DNA of 32,954 nucleotides, from the NCBI GenBank assembly GCA_035310985.1, contig DATGDH010000054.1, positions 1 through 32,954 of the forward strand. Direction: 5' to 3'. The notes beneath the pieces are model-generated. The model searched no databases. It was not told the DNA's origin and was given only the letters and a program-made list of their open reading frames with translations. Each line of letters opens with the position of its first letter. The stretch's first letter is position 1. The position numbers and the translations under genes were made by a program. Below, piece after piece: positions 7,547 to 15,079 of the stretch. The DNA is from DAHVFK01 sp035310985 (GTDB lineage Bacteria; Pseudomonadota; Gammaproteobacteria; Burkholderiales; SG8-39).

Positions 7547-8727
7547 CCTACAAGGCGGAGATACCCTACGGCTGCTACTGGAGCACGCCGTTCGCGCGCT
7601 GGCAGGGCGCGCTCGCAAATCTGAACTCCGTGGAGTTCGCCGCCCAGGTGGTGCGCCGCGAGCTCGCGCGGCGCGACCTACCGGCGCAGGCCTTCGACCA
7701 CGGCGTGCTCGGCTTAAGCGTGCCGCAGAAGCATTCCTTCTACGGGCTGCCGTGGCTCGCCGGCGTCGCCGGCCTCGGCCATGTCGGCGGGCCGACGCTG
7801 ATGCAGGCCTGCGCCACCGGCGCGCGCGTGCTGCTCGCCGGCGCGCAGGAGATCGAGTGCGGCATGTCGAACGTGTCGCTCGCCGTGACCTGCGATCGCA
7901 CCTCCAACGGGCCCCACCTGTACTACCCGAACCCGCGCGGCCCGGGCGGGACCGGGGCGCACGAGGACTGGGTGATGGACAACTTCGGCTGCGACCCGCT
8001 CGGCGCGCACGCCATGGTGAGCACCGCGGAGAATGTGGCGAAGAAGCACGGCATCGGCACCCTCCAGCAGCACGAGGTGGTGCTGATGCGCGAGCGCCAG
8101 TACCGCCAGGCCGTCGAAAGCGGCTTTCACAGGCGCTTCATGACGCTGCCGCTCGAAGTGCCCGGGAGCAAGGCCGTGCTCGAAGGCGACGAGGGCGTGC
8201 GCGCTTCCAGCGCCGAGGGGCTGGCGAAGCTCAAGCCGGTCGTCGCTGGCGGCACGGTGACCTACGGCGGACAAACCTTTCCGGCCGACGGCAACGCGGC
8301 GATCGTGCTCGCTTCGCGCGAGCGCGCGCGGGAGCTGTCGCGCGACCCGAAGATTCGCATCCGCCTGCTCGGCTTCGGCCAGGCGCGCGCCGCGCTCGCC
8401 TACATGCCCGAGGCCCCCGCTCCGGCGGCCGAGCGCGCGCTCGCGCAGGCCGGCGTCGCGGTCAAGGACCTCAAGGCGATCAAGACGCACAATCCGTTCG
8501 CGCTGAACGACATCGTGTTCGCGCGCGCGACCGGCGCCAGCCTCGAGCGCATGAACAACTACGGCTGCTCGCTCGTCTGGGGCCACCCGCAGGCGCCGAT
8601 GGGCACGCGCGCGATCATCGAGCTCATCGAGGAGCTGGTGCTCGCCGGCGGCGGCCGCGGACTGTTCACCGGATGCGCGGCGGGCGACACCGCGATGGCG
8701 GTGGTCCTCGAGGTGACCGGGAGCTGA
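7543..8727 (+). CDS. Thiolase-family protein (acyl-CoA acyltransferase, SCP2-like)
   Basis: 394 residues with the thiolase fold. The nucleophile is C90 in LMQACATGA. H348 lies in GHPQAPMG (the GHPxG motif) and the second acid/base Cys C378 in GLFTGCAAGD. The usual NEAF motif is replaced by HNPF (316-319), which resembles the HDxF form of SCP2-type thiolases rather than biosynthetic or FadA thiolases. The segment after C90 (ECGMSNVSLAVTCDRTSNGP) also differs from the common GGxESMS. It probably does CoA-dependent cleavage of a 3-ketoacyl-CoA made by the upstream fusion protein, on an unusual acyl chain. ATGA overlap with the gntR gene. Confidence 0.85.
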   Translation: MTYKAEIPYGCYWSTPFARWQGALANLNSVEFAAQVVRRELARRDLPAQAFDHGVLGLSVPQKHSFYGLPWLAGVAGLGHVGGPTLMQACATGARVLLAGAQEIECGMSNVSLAVTCDRTSNGPHLYYPNPRGPGGTGAHEDWVMDNFGCDPLGAHAMVSTAENVAKKHGIGTLQQHEVVLMRERQYRQAVESGFHRRFMTLPLEVPGSKAVLEGDEGVRASSAEGLAKLKPVVAGGTVTYGGQTFPADGNAAIVLASRERARELSRDPKIRIRLLGFGQARAALAYMPEAPAPAAERALAQAGVAVKDLKAIKTHNPFALNDIVFARATGASLERMNNYGCSLVWGHPQAPMGTRAIIELIEELVLAGGGRGLFTGCAAGDTAMAVVLEVTGS

Positions 8728-8729
8728 GC

Positions 8730-10220
8730 ATGGACCTGTCGCACTGGATCGAGCGGCACGCGCGCTTCGCGCCGAAAGCGCCCGCCATCCGGTTCGAGGG
8801 CCGCTCGATCGGCTACGCCGAGCTCGCCGAGCGCGTACGCGCCGCGGCCGCGGCGCTCGCAGCGCGCGGCGTGCGTCCGGGCGACGCCGTCGCCTACCTC
8901 GGCTTCAACCATCCAGCGGCGCTGGTGGCCCTGTTCGCCTGCGCACGGCTGGGCGCGATGTACGTGCCGCTCAACTGGCGGCTCGCGCCTCCGGAGCTCG
9001 CCCGCGTGCTCGCCGACTGCCCGCCGCGCGCGCTGCTCGTCGGGCCCGGCTTCGCGGACACGGCGAGCACGATCGAGGGCGCGCCGCAGGGGCTCGACGT
9101 CGATGCGCTCGAGCGCGCGGCCGGCGCGCCGCCGCCGCCGACGGGCGCCGAGGACACGCCGCTGCTGCTTTGCTACACCTCGGGCTCGACCGGCGCGCCC
9201 AAGGGCGTCGTGCTGCCGCAGCGCGCGCTGTTCTGGAACGCGGTGAACAGCACGCACATGCACGATCTCACGAGCGCCGACCGCATCCTCACCACGCTGC
9301 CGCTGTTCCACGTCGGCGGGCTGAACATCCTGACCACGCCGGGCCTGCACGCCGGAGCGAGCATCACGCTGCACGCGCGCTTCGATCCGCGCGCCACGCT
9401 GGAGGCGATCCGCGGCGAGCGCACCTCGCTCACGGTGCTCGTGCCGGCGCAGCTCAGCGCCATGATGGAGCTGCCGGACTGGAAGGGCGCCGATCTTTCC
9501 AGCCTGCGCATGATCACCACCGGCTCGACCATCGTGCCGGAGGCGTTCGTGCGCAAGGTGTCCGAATGCGGCGTGCCGCTGGTGCAGGTCTACGGCGCGA
9601 CCGAGACGTGTCCGGTGGCGGCCTACGTGCGCGCCGCCGATGCGTTGCGCAAGGCGGGCTCGGCGGGCGCCGCCGCGCTGCACTGCGAGGTGAAGGTCGT
9701 GGCGGAAGACGGTGCCGAGTGCGCAGCGGGGCGCGACGGCGAGATCCTGGTGCGTGGGCCGAACGTGGCGCGGGGCTACTGGCGGGCGCCGGAGGAATCG
9801 GCGCGCGCCTTCAGGAATGGCTGGTACCACTCGGGCGACGTCGGCCACTTCGACGCCGAAGGCCACCTGTACGTCGTCTCGCGCCTCAAGGACATGATCA
9901 TCTCCGGAGGGGAGAACATCTATCCCGCCGAGGTGGAAAGCGTGCTGCTCGAAAGCCCCGCGATCGAGGAGGCCTGCGTGGTGGGCAGGCCGGACGCACG
10001 CTGGGGCGAGGTGGTCGCGGCGGCGGTGGTGCTCAAGTCCGGCTGCAGCATGACCGAGGCCGAGGCAATGGCGCTATGCGACGGGCGCATCGCCCGCTAC
10101 AAGCAGCCGCGCGAGGTGCGTTTCCTCGAGCGGCTGCCGCGCACCGCCCTCGGCAAGGTGCAGCGGGAAGCGGTACGCGTCGCGATCGCGCGGCGCGCCG
10201 GGCAGGCGGAGGAGCGATGA
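8730..10220 (+). CDS. Acyl-CoA synthetase (AMP-forming ligase)
   Basis: 496 residues, ANL superfamily. The ATP/AMP motifs are in order: CYTSGSTGAPKGVVLPQ (A3), QVYGATETCPVA (A5), YHSGDVGHFDAEGHLYVV (A7), SRLKDMIISGGENIYPAEVE (A8 hinge) and PRTALGKVQREAV with the catalytic Lys (A10). It activates a carboxylic acid to its CoA thioester through an acyl-AMP, presumably the compound imported by the Liv transporter. It is closest in style to medium-chain or aryl-acid ligases; the acid cannot be told from the sequence. The start lies 2 nt after the thiolase stop. Confidence 0.93.
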   Translation: MDLSHWIERHARFAPKAPAIRFEGRSIGYAELAERVRAAAAALAARGVRPGDAVAYLGFNHPAALVALFACARLGAMYVPLNWRLAPPELARVLADCPPRALLVGPGFADTASTIEGAPQGLDVDALERAAGAPPPPTGAEDTPLLLCYTSGSTGAPKGVVLPQRALFWNAVNSTHMHDLTSADRILTTLPLFHVGGLNILTTPGLHAGASITLHARFDPRATLEAIRGERTSLTVLVPAQLSAMMELPDWKGADLSSLRMITTGSTIVPEAFVRKVSECGVPLVQVYGATETCPVAAYVRAADALRKAGSAGAAALHCEVKVVAEDGAECAAGRDGEILVRGPNVARGYWRAPEESARAFRNGWYHSGDVGHFDAEGHLYVVSRLKDMIISGGENIYPAEVESVLLESPAIEEACVVGRPDARWGEVVAAAVVLKSGCSMTEAEAMALCDGRIARYKQPREVRFLERLPRTALGKVQREAVRVAIARRAGQAEER

Positions 10221-10642
10221 AAGCGAACAAGATCGACCATATCTGCATCGCGGTGCGCGACCTGGAGGCCGCGCGCAGGATCTGGGAGCCGATCCTCGGC
10301 AAGGACAAGCCCGACGACGCCTACGTGGACGAGCCGGAGAAGATCCGCGTCGCGCGCTACTGGCTGGGCGGCGTGGGCTTCGAGCTGATGGAATCGCTCA
10401 CGCCGGACGGCGAGGTGGCGAAGTTCATCGAGAAGCGCGGCGAGGGCGTGATGATTGTCTCGCTCAACGTGGACGACACGCGCGCGGCGCTGGGCGAGCT
10501 GAAAGGCAAGGGCTATTCGCTCATCGGCGGACCGCGCAAGTTCCGCGACTGCGAGTTCGGGTTCGTGCACCCCAAGGCCGTGAACGGTGTGCTCCTCGAG
10601 GTGATCGACTACAAGTGGCATGAACTTCGAACCAAGCCCTGA
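10217..10642 (+). CDS. VOC-family protein, methylmalonyl-CoA epimerase-like
   Basis: 141 residues forming two betaalphabetabetabeta modules. Similarity to methylmalonyl-CoA epimerase is clear in KIDHICIAVRDLEAA (H8, first metal ligand), GFELMES (E56/E59), VHPKAVNGVLLEVID (E128, last ligand) and overall length. The GLHHIAF segment of true epimerases, which carries a metal-ligand His, reads GVMIVSL here (M79-I80), so the canonical metal site is incomplete. It may epimerise a different 2-substituted malonyl-CoA, use another ligand, or have become a lyase or isomerase. Start by ATGA overlap with the ligase. Its 3' end overlaps the acyl-CoA dehydrogenase by 23 bp. Confidence 0.75.
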   Translation: MKANKIDHICIAVRDLEAARRIWEPILGKDKPDDAYVDEPEKIRVARYWLGGVGFELMESLTPDGEVAKFIEKRGEGVMIVSLNVDDTRAALGELKGKGYSLIGGPRKFRDCEFGFVHPKAVNGVLLEVIDYKWHELRTKP

Positions 10643-11753
10643 GCAGCGCCAGGTGCGCGAGACCTTCGCGCGCTTCTGCGACGAGCGCATCGCCCCGCAG
10701 GCGGCGGCGCTCGACGAGGCGCACGCCTTTCCGCGCGAGCTGTTCGGCGAGCTCGCAGCGATCGGGCTATTCGGCATGCGCTATCCGGAGGAGGCGGGCG
10801 GCAGCGGCATGCAGCTGTCGGAGTTCTGCATTGCGCTCGAGGAGATCGCGCGCGGCTCGATGTCGCTCGCCGGCTGCGCGGCGATGCAGTCGCTGATGGG
10901 CACCAAGTTCGTCCACATGCTCGGCAGCGCCGACATCGTCGAGCGGCTGTTCAAGCCGGCGCTGCGCGGCGAAAAGATCGGCGCGATCTGCATGACCGAG
11001 CCCGACGCGGGCAGCGACCTCGACTCGATCGCCACCCGCGCGCGCAAGGTCGAGGGCGGCTACGTGATCGACGGGCGCAAGACCTGGGTGACCTCCGCGC
11101 CGGTGGCGGATTTCTTCACCGTGTTCGCCAAGGCGGGGGAGGAGAAGAAGCTCACCATCTTCCTCGTCGAGCGCGGCTTCGCGGGCCTGAACGTCGGCCG
11201 GACGATCGAGAAGATGGGCGTCTGGGCGCTGCCCACCTCCGAGCTCGCATTCGACGGCTGCTTCGTGCCGGACGGCCACCGCCTGTCCAGGGAAGAGGGC
11301 GACGGCGAGGCGCACCTGCGCAAGACGCTGGCCGAGATCCGCATCATCACCGGCGCCATGGCCGTGGGCCAGGCGCGCGCCGCGCTCGACGCGGCGCTGC
11401 GCTACGCGGCCGAGCGCAAGCAGTTCGGCAAGGCGATCAACCGCTATCAGGCAATCCAGATGAAGCTCGCCGAGATGGCCGCCGATCTCGAGGCGGCGAC
11501 CCAGCTCGTGTACCGCGCCGCGTGGTTGCGCGACGCGGGCCGGCCGCACCACAAGGAGGCGGCGATGGCGAAGCTGTTCGCGAGCGAGGCCGCCGCGCGC
11601 ATCGCGGACCAGGCGGCGCGCGTGTTCGCCTCCTACGGCTACGCCATGGAGTACCCGGTGCAGCGCTTCCTGCGCGACGTGCGCTTCACGCTGATCGGCG
11701 GCGGCACGAGCGAGATCCTGAAGCTCGTCATCGCCAAGGAGCTCGCGGGATGA
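10620..11753 (+). CDS. Acyl-CoA dehydrogenase (FAD)
   Basis: 377 residues, normal for the family. Visible are the FAD/substrate segment ICMTEPDAGSDL (about 123-134), KTWVTSAPVADFF, RKQFGKAINRYQAIQ (266-280) and the terminal IGGGTSEI. It should introduce an alpha,beta double bond into an acyl-CoA and pass electrons to ETF. The catalytic Glu of the MCAD/SCAD type (IYEGT) is replaced by Gly (G361). In the alternative position used by isovaleryl- and long-chain enzymes, the Glu appears one residue earlier (E239 in TLAEIRIITG). The catalytic base is therefore uncertain. No etfAB is visible in the window. The ATG at 10620 lies inside the VOC gene. Confidence 0.9.
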   Translation: MNFEPSPEQRQVRETFARFCDERIAPQAAALDEAHAFPRELFGELAAIGLFGMRYPEEAGGSGMQLSEFCIALEEIARGSMSLAGCAAMQSLMGTKFVHMLGSADIVERLFKPALRGEKIGAICMTEPDAGSDLDSIATRARKVEGGYVIDGRKTWVTSAPVADFFTVFAKAGEEKKLTIFLVERGFAGLNVGRTIEKMGVWALPTSELAFDGCFVPDGHRLSREEGDGEAHLRKTLAEIRIITGAMAVGQARAALDAALRYAAERKQFGKAINRYQAIQMKLAEMAADLEAATQLVYRAAWLRDAGRPHHKEAAMAKLFASEAAARIADQAARVFASYGYAMEYPVQRFLRDVRFTLIGGGTSEILKLVIAKELAG

Positions 11754-12139
11754 AGAAGATCAAGGTGCTGCTCGCCAAGCCCGGCCTCGACGGCCACGAC
11801 CAGGGCGCCAAGGTGGTGGCGCGCGCGATGATGGACGCGGGCTTCGAGGTGATCTACACCGGGCTGCGCCAGACTCCCGAGGCGATCGCGCGCATCGCGC
11901 TCGACGAAGACGCGGACGTCGTCGCGCTGTCGTCGATGGCGGGCTCGCACCTGCCGGTCTGCCGCAAGCTGCGGCCGCTGCTCGAGCAGGCCGGGCTTTC
12001 CGACAAGCTGTGGATCATCGGCGGCAACCTGCCCGAGCGCGACCATGCCGAGCTGCGCGCCCTGGGCTTCAAGGGCATCTTTCCCTCGAGCTCGCGGCTC
12101 GAGGACATCGTCAATTTCATCCGCGCGAACGCATCATGA
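11750..12139 (+). CDS. Acyl-CoA mutase, small B12-binding subunit
   Basis: 129 residues, a stand-alone cobalamin-binding domain. Its lower-ligand motif is AKPGLDGHDQGAKVV (DxHxxG, His replacing dimethylbenzimidazole), followed by GLRQTPEAIA and the C-terminal IIGGNLPERD. It binds adenosylcobalamin and pairs with the large subunit encoded immediately downstream. Where common relatives have SLSGAHMTLF or SSLAAGHKTL, it reads SSMAGSHLPVCRKL, a divergent region near the corrin tail. The split-subunit layout is that of archaeal-type MCM, isobutyryl-CoA mutase and 2-hydroxyisobutyryl-CoA mutase. ATGA overlaps at both ends. Confidence 0.92.
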   Translation: MKKIKVLLAKPGLDGHDQGAKVVARAMMDAGFEVIYTGLRQTPEAIARIALDEDADVVALSSMAGSHLPVCRKLRPLLEQAGLSDKLWIIGGNLPERDHAELRALGFKGIFPSSSRLEDIVNFIRANAS

Positions 12140-13749
12140 AACCCAAAGACCTACCCAAGGAAGTGCGCCCCGTGGTGAACGAGTCGGGGATCGAGGTGAA
12201 GCCGCTCTACACGGCGGCGGACGTCGCCGCGAGCGGCGGCGAGGCCCTGATCGGCGCGCCCGGCGAGTATCCGTTCACGCGCGGCATCCATGCGCTCATG
12301 TACCGCAAGCAGCCGTTCACCATGCGGCAGTACACCGGCTTCGGCAACGCCGCCGACACCAACAAGCGCTTCCACTACCTGATCGCCAACGGCCAGACCG
12401 GCCTGAACGTCGCCTTCGACCTGCCCACGCAGTGCGGCTTGGATTCGGACGATCCGCTCGCCGACGGCGAAGTGGGCCGCGTCGGCATGGCGGTCGACAC
12501 GCTGCGCGATTTCGAGATCGCCTTCGACGGCGTGGACCTCGAGCGCATCACGGTGTCGCTCACGATCAACGGCGCGGCCGCGGTGCTGATCGCGATGTAC
12601 CTCGCGATGGCGGAAAAGCGCGGCTACGACCTCGCCAAGCTGCGCGGCACGGCGCAGAACGACATCCTCAAGGAATTCATCGGCCGCGGCACCTGGGTCT
12701 ACCCGGTGCAGCCCTCCATCCGGCTGGTGGGCGATACCATCGAGTACTGCGCCAAGCACGCGCCGAAGTACAGCCCGGTCTCCGTGTGCGGCTACCACAT
12801 CCGCGAGTCGGGCGCCGACCCCGCGCAGGAGATGGCTTACGCGTTCTGCATCGCCAAGGCCTACGCCGACGAGGTGATCCGCCGCGGCCTGCCGGTGGAC
12901 GAATTCGCCGGTCGGCTGTCGTTCAACTTCAACTGCTTCGGCAGCATCTTCGAGCAGGTGGCCAAGTTCCGCGCCGGCCGCAGCCTGTGGGCGAAGATCA
13001 TGAAGGAGCAGTACGGCGCGACCAAGCCCGGCTCGATGTGGGTGAGGATGATCGCCGGCGGCGGGGGCGGGGGCCTCACCTACGAGCAGCCCGAGCTGAA
13101 TATCGTGCGCGGCGCCTACTACGCGCTCATCTGCGCGCTCGCCGGCACGCAGACCATGGCGCTGTGCTGCTACGACGAGGCCTACACCATTCCTTCGGAG
13201 TACGCGCAGCGCATCTCGCTGCGCACGATGCAGATGCTCATCGAGGAGATGGGGCTCGCCGACACGGCGGACCCGCTCGGCGGCTCGTACTACGTCGAGA
13301 CGCTCACCAATCAGATGCGCGAGCGCATGGAAGCGATCATGGCCGAGGTCGACGCGCAGGGCGGCATCGTCAAGCTCGTCGCGGAAGGGGCGATCCAGGC
13401 GAAGGTCTCGGCGCAGGCCTACCGCCGCCAGCGCGACATCGAGGAGGGGCGCTTCCGCAAGGTCGGGGTCAACTGCTACCGCACCGAGGACAAGACGCCG
13501 CAGATGGAGTTCCACCCCTACCGCGACGACGACGCCCGCGCCCAGTGCGCGGCGCTCGCCCACACGCGCGCCGAGCGCGACGGCCCCCGCGTGCAGGCCG
13601 CCCTCGCGCGCGTCGAGGCCGACGCGCGCTCCGGCGCGAACCTGATGCCCGCGATCATGGAGGCGGTCAAGGCCTACGCCAGCGTGGGCGAGATCACCAA
13701 GGTGCTCGTGGGCGTCTTTGGCCGCTTCCGCGAGCCGGTGAGGTTCTAG
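12136..13749 (+). CDS. Acyl-CoA mutase, large catalytic subunit (methylmalonyl-CoA mutase-like, altered pocket)
   Basis: 537 residues, a TIM-barrel B12 mutase without its own B12 domain. Residues compared by hand with remembered Propionibacterium MCM numbering: Y66 in MRQYTGF (Y89), Q174 in GTAQND (Q197), R184 in KEFIGRGT (R207) and H221 in CGYHIRE (H244) are kept. The Y/R pair binds a substrate carboxylate in MCM and is replaced in isobutyryl/2-hydroxyisobutyryl mutases. Around it the pocket is rewritten: RLSFFW becomes RLSFNF (N264), HSQTSGWS becomes six glycines flanked by I306-A307 (G308-G313), and SLHTN becomes TMALC (C344 at N366). This suggests a larger or differently shaped carboxylated acyl-CoA than methylmalonyl-CoA. 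Confidence 0.9.
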   Translation: MKPKDLPKEVRPVVNESGIEVKPLYTAADVAASGGEALIGAPGEYPFTRGIHALMYRKQPFTMRQYTGFGNAADTNKRFHYLIANGQTGLNVAFDLPTQCGLDSDDPLADGEVGRVGMAVDTLRDFEIAFDGVDLERITVSLTINGAAAVLIAMYLAMAEKRGYDLAKLRGTAQNDILKEFIGRGTWVYPVQPSIRLVGDTIEYCAKHAPKYSPVSVCGYHIRESGADPAQEMAYAFCIAKAYADEVIRRGLPVDEFAGRLSFNFNCFGSIFEQVAKFRAGRSLWAKIMKEQYGATKPGSMWVRMIAGGGGGGLTYEQPELNIVRGAYYALICALAGTQTMALCCYDEAYTIPSEYAQRISLRTMQMLIEEMGLADTADPLGGSYYVETLTNQMRERMEAIMAEVDAQGGIVKLVAEGAIQAKVSAQAYRRQRDIEEGRFRKVGVNCYRTEDKTPQMEFHPYRDDDARAQCAALAHTRAERDGPRVQAALARVEADARSGANLMPAIMEAVKAYASVGEITKVLVGVFGRFREPVRF

Positions 13750-14616
13750 ATGAACCCGATCGAGAGCTACCGCGCGCCGCGCTCGCTCGACGAGGCGGCG
13801 GAGATCCTGCGCACGGGAAACGTCACGGTGCTGGCCGGCGGCACCGACGTCATGCCGCAGGCGAACGCCGGGCGGTTGCGCTTGCAGCCGGTGCTGATGA
13901 ACGTGCGGCGCGTGGCCGAGCTGGGCGGCATCGCCGAGGAGGCGGGCGTCGTGCGCATCGGCGCGCTCACGACGATGACCGAGCTGCTCGCGAGCGCGCT
14001 CGTGCGCGAGCGGATCGGATTGCTGTGGCAGGCCTGCGATCATTTTGCGAGCGACCAGATCCGCAACGCGGCGACCCTCGGCGGCAACGTGTGCAACGCC
14101 TCGCCCGCGGGCGACACGCTCGTGCCGCTGCTGGCGCTGGAGGCGCGCGCGCTGCTCGCGTCGAAGCCCGACGGCAGGCTCGAGATGCGGCGCGTGCCGC
14201 TCGAGCAGTTCTTCACCGGGCCCGGACGCACGGCGCGCAAGGCCTCCGAGCTGCTCGCCGCGATCGAGATTCCGCTGCCGCCCGAGGGTTTCGCAGGCGA
14301 GTTCTACAAGCACGGCGCGCGGCCCGCGCTGGACATCGCGACGATCTCCATCGCCGCGGGAGCGCGCCGCGAGGCGGGCGTGCTGCGCGGCGTGCGCGTC
14401 GCCTTTGGCGCTGTCGCGCCCACCCCCATGCGCGCGCGGCGCACCGAAGCGGCGCTCGAAGGCCGCGCGCCGGATGCGGCGACGCTCGAGGCGGCGGCCG
14501 CTGCGGCGGAGGCCGAAATTCATCCCATCTCGGACGTGCGCGCGTCGGATTGGTACCGGCGCGAGCTCGTGCGCAATATGCTGAAGCGAGCGATGAGCCA
14601 TGTCGGCAAACTGTGA
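13750..14616 (+). CDS. Molybdenum hydroxylase, FAD-binding medium subunit (CoxM/XdhB-like)
   Basis: 288 residues. FAD-binding motifs are VLAGGTDVMPQ (about 27-37) and ATLGGNVCNASPAGDT, followed by the CO_deh_flav_C domain. It carries electrons from the 2Fe-2S subunit to an external acceptor. It starts directly after the mutase TAG with no gap, which places it in the same operon. Only two Cys are evident, so the extra 4Fe-4S loop of 4-hydroxybenzoyl-CoA reductase is absent. It is therefore more like an oxidising hydroxylase/dehydrogenase (furoyl-CoA dehydrogenase, xanthine dehydrogenase type) than a reductase. Confidence 0.92.
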   Translation: MNPIESYRAPRSLDEAAEILRTGNVTVLAGGTDVMPQANAGRLRLQPVLMNVRRVAELGGIAEEAGVVRIGALTTMTELLASALVRERIGLLWQACDHFASDQIRNAATLGGNVCNASPAGDTLVPLLALEARALLASKPDGRLEMRRVPLEQFFTGPGRTARKASELLAAIEIPLPPEGFAGEFYKHGARPALDIATISIAAGARREAGVLRGVRVAFGAVAPTPMRARRTEAALEGRAPDAATLEAAAAAAEAEIHPISDVRASDWYRRELVRNMLKRAMSHVGKL

Positions 14617-15079
14617 AATCGAGTTCACCCTGAACGGCGTGCGCCGGCGACTGACCGTGCCCGCCCAAATGAGCACGCTCGAGATGCTGCGCGAGCGCCT
14701 CGGACTGCGCGGCACCAAGTACGCGTGCGGCGAAGGCGAGTGCGGCGCCTGCACCATACTCGTGGACGGCGCGACGCAGAATTCCTGTCTGATGTTCGCG
14801 GCGGACTGCGACGGGCGCGATCTCGTTACCGTCGAGGGCGTGGCGGCGAGCGGGCTCGGCGAGCGCCTGCGCGATGCGTTCGTCGCGAACGGCGCGGTGC
14901 AGTGCGGCTTCTGCACGCCCGGTCTCATGGTGCAGGCGAGCCACCTGATCGAGCAGCACCCCGGCGCCGACGAAGCGACCATCCGGCGCGGCATCGAGGG
15001 CAACCTGTGCCGCTGCACGGGCTACCGCAAGATCATCGACGCGATCCACGAGGCCGCGAAGGCGAAAGCCCATGAGTGA
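14600..15079 (+). CDS. Molybdenum hydroxylase, 2Fe-2S small subunit (CoxS/XdhA-like)
   Basis: 159 residues with two [2Fe-2S] clusters. The plant-ferredoxin-type cluster uses C43, C48, C51 (YACGEGECGAC) and C63. The helical-domain cluster uses C102, C105 (QCGFCTPG) and C137, C139 (GNLCRCTGY). Q101 before the first of these is the usual contact to the molybdopterin. It relays electrons from Mo to FAD. The gene overlaps the FAD subunit by 17 bp and the large subunit by 8 bp, which argues for stoichiometric, coupled synthesis. Confidence 0.95.
   Translation: MSANCEIEFTLNGVRRRLTVPAQMSTLEMLRERLGLRGTKYACGEGECGACTILVDGATQNSCLMFAADCDGRDLVTVEGVAASGLGERLRDAFVANGAVQCGFCTPGLMVQASHLIEQHPGADEATIRRGIEGNLCRCTGYRKIIDAIHEAAKAKAHE

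Noticed and set aside
12136..13749. Isobutyryl- or 2-hydroxyisobutyryl-CoA mutase
   Set aside because: Tyr66 and Arg184 match the carboxylate-binding Tyr/Arg of methylmalonyl-type mutases, not the Phe/Ile and Gln of those enzymes.
13750..14616. 4-hydroxybenzoyl-CoA reductase beta subunit
   Set aside because: The Cys-rich insertion that holds its extra 4Fe-4S cluster is missing; only two Cys are evident in the protein.
12045..14633. A second plus-strand frame of 862 codons through the mutase and FAD-subunit genes
   Set aside because: Arg-rich, motif-free translation in a shifted frame of the real genes.
12151..15018. A 955-codon open frame on the minus strand opposite the mutase and Mo-hydroxylase genes
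   Set aside because: Its translation is Arg/His/Ala/Val-rich with no family motif, and it lies across several well-supported plus-strand genes. Such frames are expected in very GC-rich DNA.
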